Source: Sphingomonas sp. (GTDB taxonomy: Bacteria; Pseudomonadota; Alphaproteobacteria; Sphingomonadales; Sphingomonadaceae). From it: DNA of 64,000 nt. This document shows, one piece after another, positions 38,762 to 50,761 of this stretch. The translations under genes were made by a program, and so were the position numbers. Under the pieces are notes generated by a model. The model had not been told where the DNA came from. It worked only from the letters and a program-made list of their open reading frames with translations, and did no database searches. Where the stretch lies: the NCBI RefSeq assembly GCF_017744835.1, contig NZ_JAGIAM010000006.1, forward strand, positions 212,383 to 276,382, in the 5' to 3' direction. Numbering within the stretch: the stretch's first letter is position 1; every line of letters starts with the position of its first letter.

Positions 38762-39205
38762 ATGGAGATCACCAAGGCGCTGCATACCGACCATATGGAG
38801 CTCAAGAAGCTCCTGCGCACGATCACGAGCAGCGAGGAGGCGGACGAGATCACGTCCGCGTTCGAGGAATTCGCCGCGCTGCTCAAGAAGCACGCCCGCG
38901 CCGAGGAGAAGGTGGTCTATGAAAAGCTCGTCGGCCAGTCGGACGAGGAGGTCCAGCAGGACGGCTATGAGGGCTATACCGAGCATATGCTCGCCGACAC
39001 GCTGCTCGCCAAGCTGAAGGAAGGCGCCGACCCGCTATCGCCCGAATGGCAGGCCGAGGCCAAGGTGATGAAGGAAATCCTCGAGCACCACATCAAGGAG
39101 GAGGAGGACGCGATCTTCTCCGACGTGCGCGAGACCTTCGAGATGTCCGAGCGCAAGGAGATGGGCGAGCAGTTCGAGGAACTGAAGGACGAGATACCGG
39201 CCTGA
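38762..39205 (+). CDS. Hemerythrin-like domain protein
   Basis: A 147-residue all-helical protein. His and Glu residues that bind a di-iron centre are spaced as in hemerythrin: KALHTDHMELKKLL, LKKHARAEEKVVYEKL, YTEHMLADTL and ILEHHIKEEEDAIFSDV. It could bind or sense oxygen or nitric oxide, or protect iron; the family is too varied to choose. AAAGGAGA stands 7 bases before the ATG at 38762, which is preferred over a GTG at 38756 that lies too near the ribosome site. It stands alone, divergent from cpaF. Confidence 0.9.
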   Translation: MEITKALHTDHMELKKLLRTITSSEEADEITSAFEEFAALLKKHARAEEKVVYEKLVGQSDEEVQQDGYEGYTEHMLADTLLAKLKEGADPLSPEWQAEAKVMKEILEHHIKEEEDAIFSDVRETFEMSERKEMGEQFEELKDEIPA

Positions 39206-39225
39206 TTTGCGCGAGAGCCAAAAAT

Positions 39226-39306
39226 GTCATCCCCGCGGAGGCGGGGACCCAGGGTTCGCAAGCAACGCAGCTCGTGGCTCTGGGTCCCCGCTTTCGCGGG
39301 GATGAC
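39226..39306. repeat. Paired palindromic repeat, family B (copy 1), after hemerythrin gene
   Basis: Two arms in inverted order, GTCATCCCCGCGGAGGCGGGG (first 20 bases shown by their stem CCCCGC-GGAG-GCGGGG) and the complement ending CGCGGGGATGAC, each a small hairpin followed by an ACCCAGGGT-like tail, around 23 bases. The unit separates the convergent hemerythrin and ATP synthase transcripts and may end both. A second member lies at 42121-42201. Confidence 0.8.
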
Positions 39307-39327
39307 GTTATTTTGGGTTGTGCTCGG

Positions 39328-39345
39328 ACGGGCCTTTCGGCCCGT
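39328..39345 (-). terminator. Hairpin after atpC
   Basis: ACGGGCC and GGCCCGT around TTTC (GAAA on the minus strand) form a perfect 7-bp stem 6 bases after the atpC stop. No T-run follows on the minus strand, so together with the palindromic repeat at 39226-39306 it may stabilise the 3' end of the atp message rather than act as a strong terminator. Confidence 0.5.
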
Positions 39346-39350
39346 GGATC

Positions 39351-39602
39351 TCAGCCCGCCTTTTCGGCGAGGACCGTCAGGCCCTTTTCGTTCACTTCCG
39401 CGAAGCCGCCCTCGATGCGGATCGTCTCGGGAGCCGAGCCGCCCGACTTGTAGATCTCGAGGTTGCCGTCGCGGATCGTCGACATGAAGGGCGCGTGGCC
39501 TTCGAGCACGCCGAAGTCGCCCTCGGTGCCGGGAACGACGACCATGTGCACTTCCTCCGAGCGGAGGAGCTTTTCAGGCGTGACGAGTTCGAAGTGGAGC
39601 AT
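39351..39602 (-). CDS. atpC: ATP synthase F1 subunit epsilon (short form)
   Basis: The 83-residue N-terminal beta-sandwich domain of the epsilon subunit, which ties the central stalk to the c-ring. [38 protein letters not shown] is the conserved block. The C-terminal helical hairpin that inhibits ATP hydrolysis in E. coli (total about 139 residues) is missing. Short epsilon subunits are usual in several alphaproteobacteria, which use a separate zeta inhibitor; none is in this window. It is the last gene of the operon and is separated from atpD by a paired palindromic repeat. Confidence 0.93.
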   Translation of the reverse strand: MLHFELVTPEKLLRSEEVHMVVVPGTEGDFGVLEGHAPFMSTIRDGNLEIYKSGGSAPETIRIEGGFAEVNEKGLTVLAEKAG

Positions 39603-39613
39603 TTTTCTGTTCC

Positions 39614-39721
39614 TAAGCCCCTCCCCTTCAGGGGAGGGGTTGGGGTGGGCAGTAATCGCGGGCGGAGCGGCTCATGGAGAGTCCACCACCCCAAACCCCT
39701 CCCCTGAAGGGGAGGGGCTTA
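39614..39721. repeat. Paired palindromic repeat, family A (copy 2), between atpD and atpC
   Basis: Same design as 14861-14971: hairpins CCCCTCCCC-TTCA-GGGGAGGGG and CCCCTCCCC-TGAA-GGGGAGGGG in inverted order, with ends TAAGCCCC and GGGGCTTA, enclosing about 34 bases unrelated to copy 1. It fills the whole atpD-atpC gap and would put a very stable structure in the operon mRNA between beta and epsilon. Confidence 0.85.
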
Positions 39722-39728
39722 AGGCAGA

Positions 39729-41228
<1,500 letters not shown>

Positions 41229-42107
41229 TTAGAGCGCTTCGGCGCCCGAAATGATTTCCACCAGTTCGGTGGTGATCGCGGCCTGGCGGGCGCGGTTGTA
41301 CTGGATCGACAGGCGCTTGATGAGGTCGCCCGCGTTGCGCGTGGCATTGTCCATCGCAGTCATCTTCGAGCCCTGCTCCGACGCCGCATTCTCGCGCATC
41401 GCGCGGTAGATCTGGATCGCAACGTTGCGCGGCAGCAGGTCGGCGAGGATCTGCTCCTCGTCGGGCTCATACTCGACCACCGCGCCGGCCTCGGCGCCTT
41501 CGGTGGCCGCGGGAATCGCCACGGGGATGATCTGCTGCTCGGTCGGCTCCTGGGTCAGGACCGACTTGAAGTGCGAGTAGAAGAGGTGCGCAACGTCGAA
41601 CTCGCCCGCCTCGAAGCGGGCGATCAGGTCGTCGGCCCAGGCGCGCGGTTCGGCGAAGCCGAGCTTGCCGAGGTCACCCGGCTCGATCGAGTGGACGATG
41701 TCCTTCGGGAAGGCGCGGGCCAGCACCGCGCGGCCCTTGCGGCCGATCGTGTAGAACTTGACCGTCTTGCCCTCGGCCACCAGCTCCTGCGCGCGGCGAC
41801 GGGCGAGGCGGGCGATGTTGGTGTTGAACGCACCGGCCAGGCCGCGGTCCGAGGTCGCGACGACGAGCAGATGGACCTGGTCCTTGCCCGAGCCGGCGAG
41901 CAGCTTGGGCGAAGTCTCGTTGATCGTCACCTTCGACGCGAGGCTGGCGACCACGCTCTCGAGGCGCTGCGCATAGGGACGGCCGGCCTCCGCCGCTTCC
42001 TGCGCGCGGCGCAGCTTGGCGGCGGCGACCATCTTCATCGCCTTGGTGATCTTCTGGGTCGACTTGACCGAGTTGATCCGGACTTTGAGTGCCTTAAGAG
42101 AGGCCAA
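41229..42107 (-). CDS. atpG: ATP synthase F1 subunit gamma
   Basis: The 292-residue rotor subunit of F1. The N-terminal helix [36 protein letters not shown] and the C-terminal [40 protein letters not shown] form the coiled coil that turns inside the alpha/beta ring. The middle Rossmann-like domain has [14 protein letters not shown]. Gene order is atpH-atpA-atpG-atpD. A paired palindromic repeat separates it from atpA. Confidence 0.97.
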   Translation of the reverse strand: MASLKALKVRINSVKSTQKITKAMKMVAAAKLRRAQEAAEAGRPYAQRLESVVASLASKVTINETSPKLLAGSGKDQVHLLVVATSDRGLAGAFNTNIARLARRRAQELVAEGKTVKFYTIGRKGRAVLARAFPKDIVHSIEPGDLGKLGFAEPRAWADDLIARFEAGEFDVAHLFYSHFKSVLTQEPTEQQIIPVAIPAATEGAEAGAVVEYEPDEEQILADLLPRNVAIQIYRAMRENAASEQGSKMTAMDNATRNAGDLIKRLSIQYNRARQAAITTELVEIISGAEAL

Positions 42108-42120
42108 CGCTTTCTTCCTT

Positions 42121-42201
42121 CTCGTGCCCCTGCGAAGGCAGGGGCCCAGGGTATTCGAGCGAGTCGTTTGCGACTCTGGGCTCCTGCTTTCGCAGGAGCG
42201 C
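42121..42201. repeat. Paired palindromic repeat, family B (copy 2), between atpA and atpG
   Basis: Arms CCCCTGC-GAAG-GCAGGGG and GCTCCTGC-TTTC-GCAGGAGC in inverted order, with CCCAGGGT and ACTCTGGG tails, around about 24 bases. It is the same design as 39226-39306 with compensated stem changes. It lies in the message between the alpha and gamma genes. Confidence 0.78.
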
Positions 42202-42211
42202 TAGTTAGTCC

Positions 42212-44298
<2,087 letters not shown>

Positions 44299-44466
44299 GC
44301 GATGCTTTTCCTCTTGGAAGGATCGGAATTGGCCCCATGCACATAAGGGGGGCGCCGAGAGGCACCCCCGATGGGTGGCGGCGCGTTAGCATCGGTGTCC
44401 GGGGGATTCAACCCGAGTCCGATGCTATGGGCCGCGCGTGCGACTCAGCCGAGGGAGAAATGCGCG

Positions 44467-45144
44467 ATGACCGGTCAATTCACCTCCATGAAGATGTCCG
44501 ACGGCGCCGAAATCCAAGTCTATCATGTTCCGGCGCAGGGCGAACGCCGCGGCGGGCTGGTGGTGATCCAGGAGATATTCGGGATCAACGGGCACATCCG
44601 CTCGGTGTGCGAGGACTATGCCGCGCAGGGCTATGAAGTGCTCGCGCCGGCGCTGTTCGATCGCGAGCATCCGGGGTTCGAGACCGGCTATGACGCCGCC
44701 GGCATCGAGGCCGGCCGCCGCCTCGCGCGCGATCTCCACCCGATCGCGCTCAGCCTTGCCGACACCCAGAGCTGCATCGACGCGCTGAAGGACAAGGGGC
44801 CGGTGTTCATCACCGGCTATTGCTACGGCGGGTCGATCGTGTGGTTCGCCGCGTGCCGGCTCGAAGGGCTTGCCGCGGCATCGGGCTATTACGGCGCGCT
44901 GATCCCCGCGGCGGCGGACGAATCGCCCAAATGCCCGACGATCCTCCATTTCGGCCGGCACGATCACGGCATCCCGATCGGGGACGTCGAACGCGTGATC
45001 GCCGCTGGACATCCGAACCTCCAGGTGTTCGTCTATGAGGCGGGCCACGGGTTCAATTGCGACCAGCGCAGCGATTTCGACGCGGAAAGCGCCCGGCTGG
45101 CGCGCGAGCGGACCCTGGCGCTGTTCAGGGCGAACGGCGGCTAG
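44467..45144 (+). CDS. Dienelactone hydrolase family protein
   Basis: A 225-residue alpha/beta hydrolase with a Cys nucleophile. The triad is Cys in ITGYCYGGSIVW (about residue 119), Asp in FGRHDHGIP and His in EAGHGFNCDQRSDFDA; IQEIFGINGHIRSVCEDYAAQGYEVLAPALFDR is the family start. Dienelactone hydrolases act in chlorocatechol breakdown, but most chromosomal relatives have other ester substrates. The ATG at 44467 is the best start for the conserved N-terminus. It is divergent from the atp operon and followed after 21 bases by an exported protein. Confidence 0.9.
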   Translation: MTGQFTSMKMSDGAEIQVYHVPAQGERRGGLVVIQEIFGINGHIRSVCEDYAAQGYEVLAPALFDREHPGFETGYDAAGIEAGRRLARDLHPIALSLADTQSCIDALKDKGPVFITGYCYGGSIVWFAACRLEGLAAASGYYGALIPAAADESPKCPTILHFGRHDHGIPIGDVERVIAAGHPNLQVFVYEAGHGFNCDQRSDFDAESARLARERTLALFRANGG

Positions 45145-45165
45145 GACGCCGCCCGAGGGGGGAAG

Positions 45166-46101
45166 ATGACAGGCATTCGGATGCTGCTCGTGGCTGCTGC
45201 CGCGGCGACTGCGATCGGCTGCGCGCGCGCCGAGGTTCTCGAAGTGACGGGCGAATTCCCGGCAGTGAGCCGCGAGGCGAGCTTCCTGCGCTCGATCGTC
45301 GTCGACCGCTTCGGCGGCCAGGACGGGCCGACGCTGCAGATCGCGATCGAGCGCGCGCTTTCGATGGCGGGGCCGGAGGGGCGGATGCCCTTCGATTTGC
45401 TCGGCGGTCGGGCCGGGCGCGACACCGCCGAGGGCGCGATCAACGGCAGCGTCTCGACCGGCGTCGACGAACGCCCGTTCAAGCAGAATCAGAAGCAGTG
45501 CGTCACCAAGGACGACAAGGGCAAGTGCACCAAGGAGGCCGAGGTCGAGGTCCAGTGCCGGCGCCGCATCATCACGGTCAACGCCGACGTCCGCATCGTG
45601 CGCAGTGCCGACGGGCGGATCCTCTATTCGGTGCCCAAGCCCTTCCGCGAGGAAGTGAGCTGGTGCCCGGGTGGCGCGCCTGCGCACACGACCGAGGAAG
45701 TGATCGACGCCGCGATCCGCGACATCGCCGGCTCGGTGCGCGCCGACATCGTGCCGCACGTCGACACCTATCGCATCCGCGTGCGCGAGAGCAGCAAGGG
45801 CATGCCCAAGGAGGCCGCCGGCCAGTTCAAGGACCTGGTCAAGCTTTCCAAGCGCGATCCGCGCGGTGCCTGCGCGGGCTGGGAGTCGATGCAGGGTGGC
45901 GTCGCCGCGCAGCATCCCTCGCTGCTGTTCAACCTCGGTCTCTGCGCCGAGCAGCGCGGCGACTATGACCGCGCGCTCGCGCTCTACCGGGATTCGGCGC
46001 GTACCGGCGCGACCGAAGGCAATGACGGCGCCGACCGCGCCGCCCGGCTGATCGCCGGCCGCGAGGACGCGCAGGAGCGCGCCCGGCGGCGCAAGGGGTA
46101 G
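45166..46101 (+). CDS. Exported protein with C-terminal TPR-like region
   Basis: A 311-residue protein of unknown function. MTGIRMLLVAAAAATAIGCARA is a signal sequence with Cys19 in a weak lipobox (AIGC), so it could be a lipoprotein. The central part has a cysteine-rich stretch (KQCVTKDDKGKCTKEAEVEVQC, broken here by its three Cys) and a beta-rich region, and the end HPSLLFNLGLCAEQRGDYDRALALYRDS is a TPR-like helix pair. It may bind a partner in the cell envelope. No near family is recalled. It follows the dienelactone hydrolase closely and could share its message. Confidence 0.75.
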   Translation: MTGIRMLLVAAAAATAIGCARAEVLEVTGEFPAVSREASFLRSIVVDRFGGQDGPTLQIAIERALSMAGPEGRMPFDLLGGRAGRDTAEGAINGSVSTGVDERPFKQNQKQCVTKDDKGKCTKEAEVEVQCRRRIITVNADVRIVRSADGRILYSVPKPFREEVSWCPGGAPAHTTEEVIDAAIRDIAGSVRADIVPHVDTYRIRVRESSKGMPKEAAGQFKDLVKLSKRDPRGACAGWESMQGGVAAQHPSLLFNLGLCAEQRGDYDRALALYRDSARTGATEGNDGADRAARLIAGREDAQERARRRKG

Positions 46102-46169
46102 GCCAAGCTGTTCCCCCCCTGCTAGCGGGGATGGGAGTACAAGGTTCGGCGGACACCGAAGCATCGCAC

Positions 46170-46207
46170 CTCCGATCGGCCGCATGGGCGGCTTCACCGA
46201 TCGGAGA
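46170..46207 (+). promoter_or_regulatory. Hairpin covering the ribosome binding site of the following gene
   Basis: CTCCGATCGG (46170-46179) pairs perfectly with CCGATCGGAG (46197-46206); inside, GCCGC and GCGGC can pair further. The right arm contains GGAGA, the ribosome binding site 6 bases before the ATG at 46213, so the folded RNA would hide it. Because CCGATCGG is itself a palindrome, the two copies could alternatively be DNA sites for a dimeric repressor. Confidence 0.55.
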
Positions 46208-46212
46208 TAGCG

Positions 46213-47124
46213 ATGCTCGAAGAGAACGAAGTGACCCGGCTGCCCGCGCGGGGACCCATCCCCGGGCTCCTCGTCCGCCGTCTGCAGGGCCCCGGCGCAC
46301 CCGTGCTCTACGTACATGGCGCGACTTTCCCCTCGGCGCTGTCGGTCGGTTGGCGGATCGATGGGCGGTCGTGGATGGACGATCTCCACGAACGCGGCTT
46401 CGACGTCTGGGCGTTCGATTTCGCCGGCTATGGCGGGTCGGACCGTCCCGCCGGAATGCAGGGCGCGACGCCCTGCGGCGACGCGGAAGCCGCGGCGGAG
46501 CAGATCGAGCGCGTCGCGCTGCATGTGCTCGCCACGCGCGGCACGGCGCGGCTGGCTGTGATAGCGCACAGTTGGGGGACGATCCCCGCGGGAATGTTCG
46601 CGGGCGCGCGGCCCGACCTTGTCGAGCGGCTGGTGCTGTTCGGGCCGATCGCCGAGCGAAGTGCCGGCGGCGGCGGCGTGCCGTCGAGCGGAACGCGCCT
46701 CGTCGGCAGCGACGATCAGTGGCGCAGCTTCCAGGCCGGCGTGCCGGCGGAGCAGGACCCGCCGTTCGCGCGAGCGGAGTTCGAGCGCTGGGTGGCCGCC
46801 TATCTCGCCACCGATCCGGACAGTGCGGATCGCAGCCCGCCGAGCGTCGCGGTGCCGAGCGGCCCCGACGCCGATTTCGCCCAGGCCTGGTCGGGGCGCT
46901 TTCCCTATGATCCGGCGGTGGTGCGCGCGCCGACGCTGATCGTCCGCGGCGCCTGGGACCCGCTCGCGCGCGACGCCGACATCGCCTGGCTGACTCGCCG
47001 GCTGAGCGGCGTGCCCGGCGGGGCGCACGTCGTCACGCTGGCGGGCGGCGCCCACCGGATGCTCCTCGAGGACCGCCGGCAGGCGCTGTTCGACGCCGTG
47101 GGCGACTATCTTTCCGGGCGTTAG
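46213..47124 (+). CDS. Alpha/beta hydrolase
   Basis: A 303-residue enzyme of the alpha/beta-hydrolase fold. VLYVHGATFPSALS is the oxyanion-hole strand, LAVIAHSWGTIPAGMFA carries the nucleophile Ser in AHSWG (about residue 120), and the C-terminal LIVRGAWDPLARD and GGAHRMLLED give the acid and His. No signal peptide. The substrate is not predictable; esterases and epoxide or haloalkane hydrolases share this pattern. Its ribosome site is inside a strong hairpin (46170-46207). It converges with the DEAD-box helicase, overlapping its stop by 4 bases. Confidence 0.87.
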   Translation: MLEENEVTRLPARGPIPGLLVRRLQGPGAPVLYVHGATFPSALSVGWRIDGRSWMDDLHERGFDVWAFDFAGYGGSDRPAGMQGATPCGDAEAAAEQIERVALHVLATRGTARLAVIAHSWGTIPAGMFAGARPDLVERLVLFGPIAERSAGGGGVPSSGTRLVGSDDQWRSFQAGVPAEQDPPFARAEFERWVAAYLATDPDSADRSPPSVAVPSGPDADFAQAWSGRFPYDPAVVRAPTLIVRGAWDPLARDADIAWLTRRLSGVPGGAHVVTLAGGAHRMLLEDRRQALFDAVGDYLSGR

Positions 47125-48605
47125 CGGCCCTGGCGGCGCTGGCCGCCGCCGGCCGGCTTGGCCTGCCACTTGCGCTTGGGCCGGGCATAGTTGCGCGGCG
47201 CGTCGCCACGGCCTTCGCCCTGCGGCGCGTCGAAGCGGCGCGGGCGGGGCTCGCCCGCCGCTGCCTCGGGGCGCGGACCTTCGTGGCGGCGCGGCTGCTC
47301 GCCCCGCGGACGATCGTCGCGCGGGCGACCTTCGCCGCCGCCTTCGCGACGCTGCCGCTGCGGCTGGCCCGGACGACGGCCGTCGCGCTGCATCTCGCGG
47401 CCCTGGCGGCCGGCCTGCTCGGAGCGGCTCGGCTGGACGGCGACGCGCGACTTGGTCAGCTTCGCCGCCTCGGCGAGGAAATCCTCGGGCAGCGGCGCGA
47501 CGGTGAGCTTCTGGCGAGTCAGCCGCTCGATGTCGCGCAGGTACGGCCGCTCGTCATCGGCGCAGAAGCTGAGCGCGATGCCGTCATTGCCCGCACGCGC
47601 GGTGCGGCCGATGCGGTGGACGTATTGCTCGGGGACGTTGGGCAGCTCGAAGTTGAAGACATGGCTCACGCCCGACACGTCGATGCCGCGCGCCGCGATG
47701 TCCGTCGCCACCAGGATCTTGACCTTGCCGGCGCGGAACTCGCCCAGCGCGCGCTCGCGCTGCGGCTGGCTCTTGTTGCCGTGGATCGCGTTCGAGGCGA
47801 TGCCATTGCCCGCGAGCAGGCGAACGACGCGGTCGGCGCCATGCTTGGTGCGGGTGAAGACCAGCGCACGATCGATGTCGAGCTCCTTGAGCTTCATCGT
47901 CAGCAGCGCCTGCTTCTCCTGCTGGTTCACATAGGTGACGTACTGCTCGACGCGCTCGGCAGTGGTGGCGACCGGAGTCACCTTCACTTCCACCGGCTCA
48001 TGGATGAACTGGCTGGCCAGCTCGCGGATGCTCTTGGGCATGGTCGCCGAGAAGAACAGCGACTGGCGCTTGGCCGGAAGCTCGCGGACGATGCGCTTGA
48101 GCGCATGGATGAAGCCCAGGTCGAGCATCTGGTCGGCTTCGTCGAGCACCAGGATCTCGATCCCGAGCAGGATAGCATAGCATTGGTCGAGCAGGTCGAC
48201 GAGGCGGCCCGGAGTGGCGACGAGGATGTCGACGCCGCGCGCGAGGTCGGTCTTGTTCTTGTGGATCGAAGTGCCGCCGAAGATGGTGGCGATGCGCAGG
48301 CCGGTGCCGGCCGAATAGTTGCGCGCGCTCTCGGCGATCTGCGCGGCGAGCTCGCGGGTGGGGGCGAGCACCAGCATCCGCGTGCCGCGCGGCTGGGCGC
48401 GGCGGCCGGACTTCACCAGCCGGTCGATCGAGGGAAGCATGAAGGCAGCGGTCTTGCCGGTGCCGGTCTGGGCGATGCCGAGCAGGTCGCGCCCTTCGAG
48501 CAGCGCCGGGATCGACTGGGCCTGGATCGGGGTAGCCTCGGTATAGCCCTTGGCGGCAAGCGCGGACAGGACGGTCTCGGAGAGGCCGAGTTCTTTGAAT
48601 TGCAT
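47121..48605 (-). CDS. DEAD-box RNA helicase, RhlE-like
   Basis: A 494-residue ATP-dependent RNA helicase. The Q motif FKELGLSETVLSALAAKGYTEATPIQ, Walker A AQTGTGKTAAF, LVLDEADQML, the SAT motif SLFFSATMPKSI and HRIGRTARAGNDG are all in order over residues 1-370. The remaining 120 residues are rich in Arg, Gly, Gln and Pro and should be disordered and RNA-binding. I use the ATG at 48605, which starts the Q motif. Members act in cold adaptation, ribosome assembly and mRNA decay. A long gap of 222 bases to divergent pncB leaves room for a structured leader. Confidence 0.95.
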   Translation of the reverse strand: MQFKELGLSETVLSALAAKGYTEATPIQAQSIPALLEGRDLLGIAQTGTGKTAAFMLPSIDRLVKSGRRAQPRGTRMLVLAPTRELAAQIAESARNYSAGTGLRIATIFGGTSIHKNKTDLARGVDILVATPGRLVDLLDQCYAILLGIEILVLDEADQMLDLGFIHALKRIVRELPAKRQSLFFSATMPKSIRELASQFIHEPVEVKVTPVATTAERVEQYVTYVNQQEKQALLTMKLKELDIDRALVFTRTKHGADRVVRLLAGNGIASNAIHGNKSQPQRERALGEFRAGKVKILVATDIAARGIDVSGVSHVFNFELPNVPEQYVHRIGRTARAGNDGIALSFCADDERPYLRDIERLTRQKLTVAPLPEDFLAEAAKLTKSRVAVQPSRSEQAGRQGREMQRDGRRPGQPQRQRREGGGEGRPRDDRPRGEQPRRHEGPRPEAAAGEPRPRRFDAPQGEGRGDAPRNYARPKRKWQAKPAGGGQRRQGR

Positions 48606-48827
48606 TGGAAAACCTTGTGCATACGGCCAGCGCGCCGGAATGGAATCCGGGCGCGAAGGCGGGGTCAAAAATGACGACCCGCGTGACTAGGGAAGCCGTG
48701 AATCAACCGAGGCGGAGCCGGGACGAAGCTCGTCCGATCACGCTGCTGTACGCCTCGCTGGCCGCGCATATGGTAGCAAAGCTGCCATAAGTCAACGCAA
48801 GACGCCCACGGGCGTTGGGAGAAAGCC
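48606..48827. other. Divergent gap between the helicase gene and pncB
   Basis: No gene is seen. A small dyad (GGGTC/GACCC at 48662-48680) lies in the likely leader of the helicase message. A 21-bp imperfect palindrome at 48769-48789 is listed separately. GGGAGAAAG at about 48817-48825 is the pncB ribosome site. Confidence 0.45.
48769..48789 (+). promoter_or_regulatory. Imperfect 21-bp palindrome upstream of pncB
   Basis: TATGGTAGC, AAA, GCTGCCATA: nine-base arms with one mismatch, 38 bases before the pncB start. This position is suited to repression of pncB. It does not resemble the TAGT...ACTA core I remember for NrtR sites, so the binding protein is open. Confidence 0.4.
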
Positions 48828-50132
48828 ATGGCCGTCACCGATATCGCAACCCGCACCTACAACCATAATTGGCGGCTCGATCCGATCGTGCGCAGCCTGC
48901 TCGACACCGATTTCTACAAGCTGCTGATGCTCCAGATGATCCGGCACCTCTATCCGGACGTCCGCGCCACCTTTCAGCTCATCAACCGCAGCACCACGGT
49001 GCGGCTGGCCGACGTGATCGACGAGGGCGAGCTCCGTGCGCAACTCGACCATGCGCGCACGTTGCGCTTCTCGAAAAAGGAGCTGATCTGGCTCGCGGGC
49101 AACAGCTTCTACGGCCAGCAGCGGATGTTCGCGCCGGACTTCATCGCCTGGCTCGCCGACTTCCGGTTGCCGGAATATGAGCTGCGCGCGGTCGACGGCC
49201 AATATGAGCTGCGCTTCGAGGGGCCCTGGACCGAGACTACGATGTGGGAAATCCCCGCGCTCGCGATCGTCAACGAATTGCGTGCCCGCGCCGCGCTGCG
49301 CGGTCGCGGCCGCTTCGCGCTCGACGTCCTCTATGCCCGCGCCAAGGCCCGGCTGTGGGAGAAGATCGAGCGGCTGCAGCAGCTCCCCGACCTCGTGCTC
49401 TCCGACTTCGGCACGCGGCGGCGCCACGGCTTCCTCTGGCAGCGCTGGTGCGTCGAGGCGCTGAAGGAAGGGCTGGGGGAACGCTTCATCGGCACCTCCA
49501 ACGTGCTGCTCGCGATGGATGCCGACCTCGAGGCGATCGGCACCAATGCGCACGAGCTGCCGATGGTTCTCGCCGCGCTGGCCGGCAGCGAGGCCGAGCT
49601 GCGCCGCGCGCCCTATCGCGTGCTCGAGGACTGGCAGCGTCACTATGGCGGCAATCTGCTCGTCGTGCTGCCCGACGCCTTCGGAACCGCCGCCTTCCTG
49701 CGCGACGCGCCCGATTGGGTGGCGGGCTGGACCGGCTTCCGGCCCGACAGCGCGCCGCCGATCGAGACCGGCGAGGCGATCCTGGAGTGGTGGCGCGCCC
49801 ATGGGCAGGACCCCCGCGAGAAGCTGCTGATCTTCTCGGACGGCATGGACGTGGAATCGATCGAGGCGGTCTATCGCCACTTCCACGGGCGCGTGCGGCT
49901 CAGCTTCGGCTGGGGCACCAACCTGACCAACGACTTCCGCGGCTGCGATCCCGAGGGCGGTTCGGCGCTCGACCCGATCTCATTGGTCGCCAAGGTGGTC
50001 GAGGCGAACGGCCGGCCGGCGGTCAAGCTCTCGGACAATCCGGCCAAGGCGACCGGCGATCCGGCCGAGATCGCGCGCTACCTGCGCGTGTTCGGCGAGG
50101 AAGGGCGCGCCGCACGGGCGGTCTCGGTCTGA
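48828..50132 (+). CDS. pncB: Nicotinate phosphoribosyltransferase
   Basis: Joins nicotinate to phosphoribosyl pyrophosphate with ATP use to make nicotinate mononucleotide in NAD salvage. The 434 residues match proteobacterial Pnc[16 protein letters not shown] near the start, FELRF-like [48 protein letters not shown] and the C-terminal [36 protein letters not shown], the PRPP-binding region. GGGAGAAAG precedes the ATG. A possible operator palindrome lies upstream. Confidence 0.95.
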   Translation: MAVTDIATRTYNHNWRLDPIVRSLLDTDFYKLLMLQMIRHLYPDVRATFQLINRSTTVRLADVIDEGELRAQLDHARTLRFSKKELIWLAGNSFYGQQRMFAPDFIAWLADFRLPEYELRAVDGQYELRFEGPWTETTMWEIPALAIVNELRARAALRGRGRFALDVLYARAKARLWEKIERLQQLPDLVLSDFGTRRRHGFLWQRWCVEALKEGLGERFIGTSNVLLAMDADLEAIGTNAHELPMVLAALAGSEAELRRAPYRVLEDWQRHYGGNLLVVLPDAFGTAAFLRDAPDWVAGWTGFRPDSAPPIETGEAILEWWRAHGQDPREKLLIFSDGMDVESIEAVYRHFHGRVRLSFGWGTNLTNDFRGCDPEGGSALDPISLVAKVVEANGRPAVKLSDNPAKATGDPAEIARYLRVFGEEGRAARAVSV

Positions 50133-50272
50133 AGCCGCGACCCGGGCCCGCATTACAGTTTTTAACTCCCCTAGGGGCGACGGGGACGCCATCCCGTGCG
50201 TTCAGCGGGACGAACGTTATCGATCCGTAAACGATCTGACCCGTAGAGTAGGCGTAGCGTTCGGGGGAGGTC

Positions 50273-50761
50273 GTGCAGGTGTTGGTCGCAAGGCTCGAAG
50301 TGTTGGGGGAGGTCGACGAACGCGGCTCGATCCGGTTCGCGGTCGACAGCCGCACGACGCTGCGCGGCGGCGACGGACGCCCAGTCGACGTCGTCATCGA
50401 CAATTTTTCGCGCACCGGCTTCCTGTTCCTCTCGGACATCGAATTTCCCGCAGGCACGCTCGTCTCGGTGGGCCTGTCGGGCGCCGGCGCGCGCGAGGCC
50501 AAGGTGGTCTGGCGGGACGGCAATCGCCACGGCTGCGAGTTCCTCGTGCCGCTGCCGCGCTCCAAGATGGAGCGGGCTTTCCGCGGCCAGCAGGATCTGG
50601 TCGCCGCGCTCGAGGCCAAGTTGACCGGCCGGCTCAGCGACGCCGGCTTCCCTACCGATGCCGAAGGCGATCCCGAGTCCGGCCCCGAGCCGCAGTCCAA
50701 TGCGCGACGCAGCTGGCTCGACGCGCTGCTTTCACGCCGCGACGACGACGTCAACGCGTGA
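50273..50761 (+). CDS. PilZ-domain protein
   Basis: A 162-residue protein. The PilZ c-di-GMP pattern is present in part: the second motif DNFSRTGFLFLS fits (D/N)xSxxG at residues 43-49, followed by beta strands and VVWRDGNRHGCEFL; the first RxxxR motif is only loosely met in the SRTTLR region. The C-terminal 60 residues are charged and low in complexity. GTG start at 50273 is set by the strong GGGGGAGG before it. It may link c-di-GMP to motility or surface attachment. Its stop overlaps the convergent GH43 gene by 11 bases. Confidence 0.8.
   Translation: MQVLVARLEVLGEVDERGSIRFAVDSRTTLRGGDGRPVDVVIDNFSRTGFLFLSDIEFPAGTLVSVGLSGAGAREAKVVWRDGNRHGCEFLVPLPRSKMERAFRGQQDLVAALEAKLTGRLSDAGFPTDAEGDPESGPEPQSNARRSWLDALLSRRDDDVNA

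Noticed and set aside
50170..50179. CCCCTAGGGG palindrome after pncB as an operator
   Set aside because: A 10-base GC-rich palindrome is expected by chance here, and no promoter could be aligned with it.
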